Assembly: GCA_023229165.1 (NCBI GenBank)
Contig: JALNZQ010000039.1
Coordinates: forward strand, 1 to 16,709
DNA: 16,709 nucleotides
Source: Methanothrix sp.
Lineage (GTDB): Archaea; Halobacteriota; Methanosarcinia; Methanotrichales; Methanotrichaceae
Direction: 5' to 3'
Part shown: piece by piece, positions 6,403 through 13,525 of the stretch
Numbering within the stretch: the first letter of the stretch is position 1
Layout of the letters: each line of letters begins with the position of its first letter
Notes under the pieces: model-generated
What the model saw: only the letters and a program-made list of their open reading frames with translations
Databases searched by the model: none
What the model was told of the DNA's origin: nothing
Translations under genes and position numbers: made by a program

Positions 6403-7854
6403 AAGGAAGCAACTCCTTTCGATGCAAGTGAAAGATCGATTCGTCTGGGCGCGGTACCTGCAACTTTAGATCCGAATGTTGCTGAGACGTTGGTGGGCGG
6501 AATGCATGTAACCTCAGATCCAAATGGCGCGGAGGTGTTGGTAAATGGAATATCAAAGGGTACTGCACCGTTGGATGTTAAGGGGCTTAAATCAGGCAGA
6601 TATAGTGTGGAATGCAGGCTTACTGGTTATAAGAACTACAGTATTATGGTTACCGTCAACGCCGGAGCTATCACCCCGGTAAAGTGCATTCTTACTGCCC
6701 TTCGCCATCCCAAAGTATCTATTGCATTTGATCCCGCAAAAATCCAGCCGGGCCAGACATCAATTATCACGGTGACTGTATCTGAAGAGGACGGCAAGCC
6801 TGCTCAGGGAGCCGAGGTGACTCTGACTTCCACAAAACGGGGAAGGTTCAACCAGACCACCGGAATTACGAACTCCAAGGGCCAGTTGGTGTCCGAGTTC
6901 CATGTCCCTTCGGAGGTGGGAGACTATGAAATCACAGCCAACGTAAAAGGAAGTTCAAACCTTGCTGAAGGATCGAATAAGGCAAGCATTGTCGTATCTG
7001 AAGCTGCCCCTTCGTTGCCTGTATCATGGCTTGTCTTGGCCGTCATCCTCATAGTCCTGATATTGGCAGGGGCTGGAGCATATCTCTGGACCAAGAACAA
7101 TCTGCAGGTACTGCCGAAAGAAAAAAGCCTCCCCTGCGACGGAAAGTCTACACTTACTTTAAAAGTGCAGTTTGTTAACGGCTTTGGTAAGTTCAAAATG
7201 CAGAAGAGCGACCGAGAGGTGCAGATGGAGACAACCTCCGGAAAAATAGATAAATTGGTGGTGCCTGCCGGCAAAGCCTTCGCCGAAGTCCTGCTCACCT
7301 CTTCCAACGAGTGCGGCCCAGTGATCGTTACCGCTCGCTCAGACGGACAGGAAGTCAAGGTTCCCGTTGAATTCGCAGCCAATGAAGTGGGTCTGGACCT
7401 GGAGATCGATAAGGCAGAGATACCGGCTGATGGGAAAAACCAGGCTACTGTATCCATCATGGTGAAGTGCGCTGAAGGGGTCCATATAATGTCTCAGAAC
7501 GAAAGAACGATCATCTTGGAGACCACACACGGTGAGATAACCAGCCCCGTGAAAATCCCGCCCCGGACCATGGCAGGAACTGCTACATTGACTGCCGGAG
7601 ATCGGAGCGGTACGGCCATCGTCACGGCGACTTCCGGGCCGCTCAAGGGTGAAGCGAAGATCATCTTTGCTGAAACAGAAAAGAGGCACTGCATGTGGTG
7701 CGGCACTCCCATGAAAATGGACGCGAACAAATGCCCGAAGTGTGGAAAGATTCCTCCCTCCGGGGTTGATACCAAGCAGTGCGGAGCATGCAACTCTGTC
7801 TTGCCATTATCAGCAACGTTCTGCGATAAATGCGGAGCTAAACAATCGCAGTAA
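6325..7854 (+). CDS. PEGA/Ig-like membrane protein with cytoplasmic double zinc ribbon
   Basis: A 509-aa protein: signal peptide or signal anchor (1-26), one PEGA repeat (about 58-126, SDPNGAEVLVNGISKG), an Ig-like domain (about 129-226), a strong membrane helix (about 232-256, LAVILIVLILAGAGAYLW) followed by lysines, two further Ig-like domains (about 258-350 and 352-450, the latter with AEIPADGKNQATVSI typical of invasin-type repeats), and a C-terminal pair of zinc ribbons with CMWC (456/459), CPKC (470/473), CGAC (486/489) and CDKC (500/503). The charge pattern places the PEGA/Ig part outside and the last half inside the cell. Its neighbour is the duplicated paralogue without this tail. 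It could link an outer structure to an internal partner, but function is unknown. A convergent hairpin lies just downstream. Confidence 0.85.
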   Translation: MSNSKFKIILLLFILLLPIILDAVSAKEATPFDASERSIRLGAVPATLDPNVAETLVGGMHVTSDPNGAEVLVNGISKGTAPLDVKGLKSGRYSVECRLTGYKNYSIMVTVNAGAITPVKCILTALRHPKVSIAFDPAKIQPGQTSIITVTVSEEDGKPAQGAEVTLTSTKRGRFNQTTGITNSKGQLVSEFHVPSEVGDYEITANVKGSSNLAEGSNKASIVVSEAAPSLPVSWLVLAVILIVLILAGAGAYLWTKNNLQVLPKEKSLPCDGKSTLTLKVQFVNGFGKFKMQKSDREVQMETTSGKIDKLVVPAGKAFAEVLLTSSNECGPVIVTARSDGQEVKVPVEFAANEVGLDLEIDKAEIPADGKNQATVSIMVKCAEGVHIMSQNERTIILETTHGEITSPVKIPPRTMAGTATLTAGDRSGTAIVTATSGPLKGEAKIIFAETEKRHCMWCGTPMKMDANKCPKCGKIPPSGVDTKQCGACNSVLPLSATFCDKCGAKQSQ

Positions 7855-7892
7855 CATTTGAGGGTCCAATAGCATCCGGACGGATAACTGAT

Positions 7893-7924
7893 GGGGAAAG
7901 ATGTCTGATCTCTGACCTTTCCCC
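7893..7924. terminator. Bidirectional hairpin terminator between convergent operons
   Basis: GGGGAAAG at 7893-7900 pairs perfectly with CTTTCCCC at 7917-7924, and the stem continues inward with GTC/GAC after a two-base bulge. It sits between the stop of the zinc-ribbon protein (7854) and the stop of the last gene of the minus-strand baseplate operon (7928), so it could end transcription from both sides. Confidence 0.65.
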
Positions 7925-7927
7925 TTA

Positions 7928-8629
7928 TCAATTCTCCAATTTGCCTATCTGGATACTATCTATGGAAGGCATTGGGAGTTCGATTTGGATTTCGGTTTCG
8001 ACGAGATAATCAATTACTCTGATCTTCTTGATCTTATCCCCTGGCAAGCTTGCAAGTATGCCTTTAATCGGCTTTATCATGCTGATGCCTTGCTTGTCGA
8101 GCGAACTGATTTGGCTATAAACGGTTTTAATGATCTCCATGGCAATCTCATCTCTCTCAAGCGGATCTTTCGCCCAAATAGTCATGGAATAGATGAGGGC
8201 AAACTTCAGGGTCTTGATCTCAGCTATGGATCGAGCTAAATGATACCTAACCAGGATGGATTTGCCAATAGTAGGTGGCACTCTAAAGGAGATCATGTTT
8301 GTGGAGTGGTCAAATTTGTAGTCATTCGGCTCCACAAGAGAAGTTCCCGCAGGGCTTTCAACATTGATGATTGGTTGCACTGCCTGGCCTGAGAGATGGA
8401 AATCACTGCATACCCCGTCCGGCTCTATCTTTTCCACCATCTCTTCACTCTTAATTCCGCCCACGCCTCCTATCCCAACCTCCTCCACGGTAAAATCAGT
8501 ATTCATTAGAGATATATATTTTTCCTTTGCTGGATCAACCGCTTCCAGAGATATGCACTCAGGCGGAACTTTTCCGGATAGTCCCTTTCTCAGAGATTCT
8601 AGTAGCGCTCTGTTCACGTTTTCTATCAT
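7928..8629 (-). CDS. Last gene of the CIS baseplate operon, uncharacterised (possible tail-terminator-like protein)
   Basis: A 233-aa protein that I do not recognise firmly. Residues 1-25 (MIENVNRALLESLRKGL) and the order of strands and helices recall DUF4255/Pvc16-type tail-terminator proteins of extracellular CIS, but Pvc16 has no strict motif and the match is only impressionistic. A middle segment (about 95-130) reads as beta strands with VPPTIGKSILVRYHLA, then a helical region (about 135-175) and a lysine-rich stretch. No signal peptide or membrane segment is visible. The ATG overlaps the stop of the upstream gene in ATGA, so it belongs to the same translational unit. It ends just before the 7893-7924 hairpin. 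A structural or tail-completion role is inferred from position. Confidence 0.6.
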   Translation of the reverse strand: MIENVNRALLESLRKGLSGKVPPECISLEAVDPAKEKYISLMNTDFTVEEVGIGGVGGIKSEEMVEKIEPDGVCSDFHLSGQAVQPIINVESPAGTSLVEPNDYKFDHSTNMISFRVPPTIGKSILVRYHLARSIAEIKTLKFALIYSMTIWAKDPLERDEIAMEIIKTVYSQISSLDKQGISMIKPIKGILASLPGDKIKKIRVIDYLVETEIQIELPMPSIDSIQIGKLEN

Positions 8630-9270
8630 TTCAGCAAGTCCAGCCTTCCTTTTATTGCCGCCTGCAAGGGCATCACTCTGGTCACAAATTGAACCACATT
8701 GGCTATCCTGGCACCGCTATTGGGGCTGACATCCTCGAAAGTGATTGAACGTATCTCATTATCCGGATGAGGATTCTGCAGAGCATACTTATACCAGACT
8801 CTCCTATTGGGGGAAAGCAGGTATTCAACATAAGGATTCTTATCCCCTTTGCGGCTGAGTTCAGACCAAGGGTGGATGAAAAGCTTATCTGAAGTGAAAT
8901 TAGATCCATCGGTATATTCCAGCGTTATTTTCAGGACGTCCTCCCGACCAACGGTGGCGGCTGACCAGTAGTAAATGATATCTGCAAAGTTATTTATCCC
9001 GAACTTACAGATCTCGCCGACCTCGGCTCCTCCCACATAGTACTGTTTGGTGATCTGGCCCATTACTTCTGTCTCATAATTTAAATCCTGTGGGGCACCT
9101 GTACATAGACCGCATGATGTACCTGTGGGGCTTTCAAGACTGGTCAGAGTATCGCGACTGCTCATTTCATCGATATGTCTCCTCAAGTCGATCAGCTCGT
9201 CGAGAATTTGATTCCACTCTTCAGACCTGATTAGATCTCCTGGGTTCTTATGTTTCCGTTCGATGACCAT
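8626..9270 (-). CDS. CIS operon protein with coiled-coil start and beta-sandwich-like domain, function unknown
   Basis: The 214-aa protein begins with a charged helical stretch (about 8-40, EEWNQILDELIDLRRHIDEM) that could oligomerise. A Cys pair follows in a Gly/Thr-rich linker (CGLC, about 53-56), and then about 150 residues rich in predicted beta strands (for example DVLKITLEYTDGSNF and IRSITFEDVSPNSGARIANVV). That layout resembles carbohydrate- or galactose-binding beta sandwiches of fibre or adhesion proteins, but I see no diagnostic residues. It sits where injection-system operons often place a fibre or receptor-binding gene, after tail protein I. The ATG at 9270 has GAGGG about six bases upstream, and its end overlaps the next gene in ATGA. 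Confidence 0.6.
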   Translation of the reverse strand: MVIERKHKNPGDLIRSEEWNQILDELIDLRRHIDEMSSRDTLTSLESPTGTSCGLCTGAPQDLNYETEVMGQITKQYYVGGAEVGEICKFGINNFADIIYYWSAATVGREDVLKITLEYTDGSNFTSDKLFIHPWSELSRKGDKNPYVEYLLSPNRRVWYKYALQNPHPDNEIRSITFEDVSPNSGARIANVVQFVTRVMPLQAAIKGRLDLLK

Positions 9271-9286
9271 TTAAATCCCTCACAGA

Positions 9287-10195
9287 TTATACTAACTTCA
9301 GCTCCGCTTTTACGCCGCTGGCTTTTACGGAGTCCAGAATCTCCTGCACCTCCTTTGCCTTGACGCCTGCTTTCGTCAGAGTCTCTTTGGGGAGACGAAG
9401 CTCAAATGTTGCGGGCTGGCTGGCTGCCCATTCTAATGTTATTGAAGATGTTATGTCCACCACGAAGACGGATTTGTCAAATAAAGTGAGGTCAAAGGCT
9501 CCCTGGTTGCCACCAACAAACTCTGTATACTGCCATTGCGATACTCCTCTCGGAAGCCTTAAGCTGCCGGAAATTGAGAGCCTGGATGACTGGTCTTCTC
9601 CGTTGAGGGTTGCTTTGTCGCCGCAAATCTCCAGAACTTCTCCGTAGGAAACGTCTCCCTGGAAGGTAATAGAATCACCCGTAGTGATGTTCTTGAAAGT
9701 AGGATCGGTTATCTTTGCATTTTCAGTATCAACAGATAACGTAATGTCTAGCGTAGAGTCGTTAATGCTCCTGGCATCCTCTTGCCACTTTGTGCCCGAA
9801 CGGACGGTATAATTTTTCTTCCACAACACTTCCGGATTTTCCTTTATCTCCACAGGATGGTCCTGGGGCAGCCTGAGTGCAATTCTCACGGATGCCTGAA
9901 TTGCTGAAACAGTGCCGCCGCCTTGGTATCTGAGGATCGCAGTCTTGATGCGGTTCCTATAATCCAAATCCGCCTCACCCTCTGTTCTCTGAATGCGGAA
10001 AAGTGCACCAAGCTTTTCGAGGTCGTACCGGCTGGCTTTGTCTACCCAGTGAGCATGGAGGATGGAGATCAACTCTTTCTCCGACTCATCCATGCATTGG
10101 CCTGCCGCAGAGGTGAGAAGTGATATTTGTGATTCCCGGTCCCATTGTCTGTAGAAATGGGGTAGTCTCTTGGAGATGTTTTCAGCCCTGGTCAA
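9287..10195 (-). CDS. Phage tail protein I-like baseplate protein of the CIS
   Basis: A 302-aa protein. The first 110 residues carry the P2 gpI-like pattern: RLPHFYRQWD, then a helical stretch to DLEKLGALFRIQRTEGEADLDYRNRIKTAIL, which matches the LExLGxxFxxxR..GExDxxYRxR core of that family. The rest (about 115-302) is beta-rich and ends in a small helix-strand pair (KAKEVQEILDSVKASGVKAELKL). In phage tails gpI helps build the outer baseplate and connects it to fibres. It starts at TTG 10195 inside the stop of gene J (TTGA overlap), and GGAG eight bases upstream, within the J gene, supports this start. Confidence 0.75.
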   Translation of the reverse strand: MTRAENISKRLPHFYRQWDRESQISLLTSAAGQCMDESEKELISILHAHWVDKASRYDLEKLGALFRIQRTEGEADLDYRNRIKTAILRYQGGGTVSAIQASVRIALRLPQDHPVEIKENPEVLWKKNYTVRSGTKWQEDARSINDSTLDITLSVDTENAKITDPTFKNITTGDSITFQGDVSYGEVLEICGDKATLNGEDQSSRLSISGSLRLPRGVSQWQYTEFVGGNQGAFDLTLFDKSVFVVDITSSITLEWAASQPATFELRLPKETLTKAGVKAKEVQEILDSVKASGVKAELKLV

Positions 10196-11742
10196 GCCTT
10201 TGACTCCTCCATGAACACCTCTAATGTGCGCAGCTCGCCTTTCTCGTTAGGCTTTATGATGACGTTCTCTTTCGCATCGTTGACGGTAACATCCCGAACA
10301 TCCTTTACGCCCTGCACGCTCAGGGCAGACATGACAATGCGACTGATCAATATATCCTCATCGATATTCAGACCCCCCAGGTATTGACGAACAGCGCTGT
10401 CTACCTCTTCTCTGATCTTTTCGTGATCCATTCCCTCAACTGCAACTGCGGAAAGCTGAACCTCAAGGTAGAGAAGCACTGGAGGCATGAACTCGACCTT
10501 TATGCCTGCCGACCGGGTCTCATTTATCACCTTCTCGATCTCTTTCGGATCCCCCCCGCTGGCGATGATTTGCACGACTCCTGGAACGCCATCGGGCTGA
10601 TCCACCATTTTGACCTCGCCCACCACACCTGGAACGCTCTCAACTACTGATTTCAGAGAGATAAGTGTGGCTTTTCCCGCCATCTCCAGGGCGCGCTTGG
10701 CTCTTTCCCTCAACTCCGAGTCGCTCTCGATCTCGGTTCCGTTAAGGATATCTTTCTTATTTACGACAAAATCTATCCCTATTATAGGCTTAGGAATCAG
10801 GTTGATGGCACCAGCAAATACATTTCCTTCCTTTCCTGGAGACAATGCAACTACTGGGACCTCGACCTCCCATCTGCCCTCGGAGTTTTTTGTCAGGACT
10901 GCTCCTTGCGTTGTCCTGAATGTCTTGACGTTTTCCGGCCTTCGAGAGTATGTGGATATCCTTTTGTCCACGGGAATCAAGATTCTCTCATAGGCGGTGT
11001 AGTCTACATAAAAAACAGAACCTTTATCCGGCAGATTGCCGCCGTTAATCCAAATGACGGCACCGTCAGTGAATCCGTAATCCTTTCCCTGTACAAATAT
11101 GGCTTGGGCCTCAGCCGATACACCGTCTATCTTTTTGATGTTCTTTGCTAAGGAGTTTTTAAGTTCATAGTGATCCAGACCTTCAAAGACGTGAATCTCA
11201 CGCAGTACCTCAATCTCTCCAGGTTCGTTGTTCCTCCCCATTGTCACCTCGCCTGTAGCGAAGCCTGCAGCTTTGCGAGATATGCCTAATAAGGAGACGA
11301 CCAGGTCTAAAGATTTGCCTGTTGCTGAATCTATGAACGCAGAATTGTATATCTGGTTCATCTGGGCATAGAGAAAATCCATCTCCAAAGCTATGGATTC
11401 TACTATCGTCCTGATGACGCTGCCCGGATTCACATCAGTGATCTCCTGGGGTGCATTCAGTCTGTAGCTGACAAAAAAAGGCGTATTATCATCAGGCTTT
11501 TCGGCTCCGGAGAGCCACTCGACCATACTATCGGCCAGCCTGTAATCCTTATCTTTGCTAAATGTGCAGGGAGAGCCTTTTGCTGTGCCATCGATTCGGT
11601 ATATATCCAGTACACTGGGCAGGTCGAGCCTGTACTTCGTCCGGTTGGCGGCAAAATCGTGTTTCTCCTTGACCAATCCTTTTGTTACCTGAGAGAGAAT
11701 CGACTCTGTTATCTCGCTGTAGGATTTCCTAACGAAAGACAT
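10192..11742 (-). CDS. Baseplate J-like protein of the CIS
   Basis: A 516-aa baseplate wedge protein of the Baseplate_J / T4 gp6 family. The N-terminal half has SYSEITESILSQV, a segment GSVIRTIVESIALEMDFLYAQMNQIYNSAFIDSATGKSLD, where the last part is the family's usual A..TGxxLD signature, and LVSLLGISRKAA. The C-terminal half contains NGTEIESDSELRERAKRAL (RxR-type conserved block), VESVPGVVGEVKMVDQPDGVPGVVQIIASGG and a beta/alpha repeat ending with SVQGVKDVRDVTVND. This is the protein that sets baseplate symmetry and triggers sheath contraction. Its ATG overlaps the gp25-like stop by one base (TAATG) and it is followed by tail protein I through TTGA. Confidence 0.9.
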   Translation of the reverse strand: MSFVRKSYSEITESILSQVTKGLVKEKHDFAANRTKYRLDLPSVLDIYRIDGTAKGSPCTFSKDKDYRLADSMVEWLSGAEKPDDNTPFFVSYRLNAPQEITDVNPGSVIRTIVESIALEMDFLYAQMNQIYNSAFIDSATGKSLDLVVSLLGISRKAAGFATGEVTMGRNNEPGEIEVLREIHVFEGLDHYELKNSLAKNIKKIDGVSAEAQAIFVQGKDYGFTDGAVIWINGGNLPDKGSVFYVDYTAYERILIPVDKRISTYSRRPENVKTFRTTQGAVLTKNSEGRWEVEVPVVALSPGKEGNVFAGAINLIPKPIIGIDFVVNKKDILNGTEIESDSELRERAKRALEMAGKATLISLKSVVESVPGVVGEVKMVDQPDGVPGVVQIIASGGDPKEIEKVINETRSAGIKVEFMPPVLLYLEVQLSAVAVEGMDHEKIREEVDSAVRQYLGGLNIDEDILISRIVMSALSVQGVKDVRDVTVNDAKENVIIKPNEKGELRTLEVFMEESKA

Positions 11743-12176
11743 TATGCCACCTCCAGGAAAAAGGGAAGAACCAGGTTCATCGGCACTGTGCTCTTGATAG
11801 GCAGAACTGTGATCTCCAGGAGGACGGCATGAGGGTTATCTTTGGGCACGCTGATATTAATGCCGATTGCATCCTTGACCCTCGGTTCCTGGGATATGCA
11901 TTCCTTTACGTACAATCTGAGGAGCTCTCTCGTCCTCTCATTGTTGGGCTCCCCGATGAGTTCGTAGAGCCTGGAGCCATAGTCTGGGTGCCCTATGTCG
12001 CCAAGCTCTCCTTTGCGAGTCAAGATACGATGGACGATCGCCTGACCCAGGTTCTCCCGGCCTTTAGCCGTCTGAAGATCTCCTTTTGTATTTACAGACA
12101 AATCCGCTCCCAGACCCGCATAGTCTGTTCTGGGTTCAAATAGCAGTTTGAGATCGGTTCCGTAGAGTTCTTCCAT
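11742..12176 (-). CDS. GPW/gp25-like baseplate wedge protein of the CIS
   Basis: A protein of 144 aa in the gp25/W family, the lysozyme-like-fold wedge component that anchors baseplate to sheath initiation. The family blocks are visible: LYGTDLKLLF at the start, ENLGQAIVHRILTRKGELGDIGHPDYGSRLYELIGEPN in the middle and the EPRV element (SQEPRVKDAI) typical of gp25 proteins. I choose ATG 12176 because GGAGGG precedes it by about six to seven bases and the family starts near this point. An upstream in-frame GTG at 12191 would add only five residues. It sits between the PAAR protein and J, the order common to extracellular injection systems. Confidence 0.9.
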   Translation of the reverse strand: MEELYGTDLKLLFEPRTDYAGLGADLSVNTKGDLQTAKGRENLGQAIVHRILTRKGELGDIGHPDYGSRLYELIGEPNNERTRELLRLYVKECISQEPRVKDAIGINISVPKDNPHAVLLEITVLPIKSTVPMNLVLPFFLEVA

Positions 12177-12196
12177 TTTGCTGCCCTCCACTTCGA

Positions 12197-12589
12197 CTAT
12201 CCTATCATTACCGTGCCTATCGCTACCACGGTTCCTACAGGAAGCTCAATTGGATCATTGCAGGTAGTAGCAGTATCTCCGTTCCTGGCGGCCATCTTCC
12301 CATTTATTCTTACGCTTAAGCTTCCCGTCTGTATGGTGGCTTTGTTGGAGGGTGGCATCTGGAAAGGGCCTCCCTGGGGTATATGGGGCGGGAGGTTTGT
12401 GGCAGTCGAGCCCACAGTTGCAGCGGGCATTCCCATTATTTTCACATTCGAGCTGAGGTTTCCGTCGATCATACCGCTGAAGGGGTGGGGAAGGGGCGTG
12501 GGCACGGGTCCGGCTGGTGACGGTATCATTATGATATGAATATCGCTTCCGACAATATTGTCGCCCTGCTTGGCTGCTGGCTGTCCCAT
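12197..12589 (-). CDS. PAAR-type spike tip protein of the CIS
   Basis: A 130-aa PAAR-like protein that would cap the spike tip. It opens with MGQPAAKQGDNIVGSDIHI, has PSPAGPVPTPLPHPF and SSNVKIMGMPAATVGSTATNLPPHIPQGGPF in the middle, and ends with RINGKMAARNGDTATTC before a Val-rich strand. The Pro/Ala/Gly-rich pattern with His and Cys residues is what PAAR-like tips use to coordinate a metal. The ATG at 12589 is preceded by AGAGGA with about five bases of spacing, and the gene lies ten bases after the spike gene's stop. The spike-tip pair (gpV then PAAR) supports a T4-like puncturing device. Confidence 0.85.
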   Translation of the reverse strand: MGQPAAKQGDNIVGSDIHIIMIPSPAGPVPTPLPHPFSGMIDGNLSSNVKIMGMPAATVGSTATNLPPHIPQGGPFQMPPSNKATIQTGSLSVRINGKMAARNGDTATTCNDPIELPVGTVVAIGTVMIG

Positions 12590-12598
12590 TTCATTCCT

Positions 12599-13291
12599 CT
12601 AGTTGATATTGACTATGCCGCCTTTCAGGTCCAAGGTTGCCGATGCCTCCACTTTGGTTGTGCCTCCTTTCAAGTCAAGAGTTGCCGACGCATCAACTTT
12701 TGCTGTTGTGCCGGCCTTGATCTCAAGGGCCTGCTTGCTCTCGATCTTAACATTTTGAGCAGAGAGCGAAATGTCTCCCTTTGCCTTGATATTCATGCTG
12801 GCATTGGATTCAATGGTAATATCACCATCGGTCTTGATGGTGACCACCGACTTTCCCACCTCTGCCCGAAGCTCGTCGTCCATCACTGTGAGAACTATGC
12901 CGCTCGGAAACTTCAGGTGCATGCGCCGCACTCCCTCTTTTTTTGGGTCCGGCGATTCGAATATCATCTCTCCGGAATTATTGAGGGGTGGCCGGAACTC
13001 GTCGTTGTACAGTCTGCCCATCACGACGGGTGCGTTGATGTCTCCGCAAAGGAAGGATAGAAGTACCAGGTCTCCGACGTTGGGCAAATTGACAAGTCCC
13101 ATCTGCTGGGTGGCAATGGGCACTCTTCGTAGTTCGATGTCGCGATTCTTCAGCAACACATTGCATTCGTAGTTGTCCTTGTCTCCGGCACTGGAATGAG
13201 GAAAGGTGGAGGTCACGATTCCCATCTCCAGGGTGTGAAGCTTCCTGACCTCACTCTCCGCAACCTTCTTTATGACCTCGACTGCCTTCAC
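12599..13291 (-). CDS. Baseplate spike protein gpV / gp5-like of the CIS
   Basis: A 230-aa spike. An N-terminal OB-like domain (about 15-105, with MGIVTSTFPHSS, GLVNLPNVGDLVLLSFLCGDINAPVVMGRLYND) is followed by a repetitive beta-helix-like region (about 125-230) of hydrophobic-polar alternation: DITIESNASMNIKAKGDISLSAQNVKIESKQ and so on. The last 60 bases before the stop encode two near-identical units, SATLDLKGG and SATLDLKGG, visible as a DNA direct repeat at about 12618-12710. The layout matches the gp5/VgrG-core spike without extra catalytic modules. It starts at GTG 13291, overlapping the stop of the 34-aa ORF in GTGA, which also shows it is translated from a polycistronic mRNA. Confidence 0.88.
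   Translation of the reverse strand: MKAVEVIKKVAESEVRKLHTLEMGIVTSTFPHSSAGDKDNYECNVLLKNRDIELRRVPIATQQMGLVNLPNVGDLVLLSFLCGDINAPVVMGRLYNDEFRPPLNNSGEMIFESPDPKKEGVRRMHLKFPSGIVLTVMDDELRAEVGKSVVTIKTDGDITIESNASMNIKAKGDISLSAQNVKIESKQALEIKAGTTAKVDASATLDLKGGTTKVEASATLDLKGGIVNIN
12617..12710 (-). repeat. Tandem direct repeat in the spike beta-helix
   Basis: Two units of about 45 bases repeat inside the 3' end of the spike gene. On the plus strand they begin CCTTTCAGGTCCAAGGTTGC and CCTTTCAAGTCAAGAGTTGC. They encode the repeated SATLDLKGG strands. Unit number could vary between strains and would lengthen or shorten the spike. Confidence 0.6.
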
Positions 13292-13392
13292 TTTTTGTTC
13301 TCTCCCAATGCCCTAAACTCTTTTTCCAACCACCAGGACGGGTGTTCTTGCCCCCACCCTTCTTTAGAATCGAGCGGCGAGTTCAGCATCAT
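13288..13392 (-). CDS. 34-aa Trp-rich small protein leading the CIS operon
   Basis: A small open frame of 34 codons opening the baseplate operon. It runs MMLNSPLDSKEGWGQEHP, then SWWLEKEFRALGENKK, with three Trp and a charged C-terminal helix-like part. Its ATG is preceded by GAGGGG with a five-base AAAAG spacer, a strong Shine-Dalgarno, and an in-frame TGA sits just upstream, so the start is defined. The stop overlaps the spike start codon in GTGA, the same coupling used elsewhere in this operon. Small proteins occur near the spike genes of some injection systems, but I do not recognise this one. Whether it is a structural part or a translational leader is open. Confidence 0.6.
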   Translation of the reverse strand: MMLNSPLDSKEGWGQEHPSWWLEKEFRALGENKK

Positions 13393-13455
13393 CTTTTCCC
13401 CTCAAAGAGCGATATAACCTCTTGAACTTTTCCATCAACCGCTCCAATTGCACAT

Positions 13456-13466
13456 GCATTAAATTT
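13456..13466 (-). promoter_or_regulatory. Possible promoter of the CIS baseplate operon
   Basis: The minus strand reads AAAATTTAATG-like sequence here. A start site about 25 bases downstream would give a leader of about 40 bases before the 34-aa ORF, leaving room for its GAGGGG. A second candidate, GGTTATAT at 13411-13418, would start transcription too close to the ATG for that ribosome binding site. Weak. Confidence 0.3.
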
Positions 13467-13525
13467 TCCGCCACAGACCGAAAGACAAATAAGGTTCATT
13501 AAATATGCAATATCTAAATGAGCGA
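13463..13525 (+). repeat. Effector upstream/N-terminus repeat, copy 1
   Basis: The sequence ATTTTCCGCCACAGACCG and the bases through AAATAAGGTT to ATGAGCGA are matched at 16298-16358 (ATTTTCTCCACGGACCG, GATAAGATTT, ATGAGCGA) with one single-base gap near the start and a few others. Similarity then continues into the coding sequence. It likely includes the promoter of the 678-aa gene and was duplicated with it. Confidence 0.7.

Noticed and set aside
13196..13417. 73-aa plus-strand ORF between the spike and effector genes
   Set aside because: No ribosome binding site, His/Ser-rich shadow composition; the opposite strand has the better supported 34-aa ORF.
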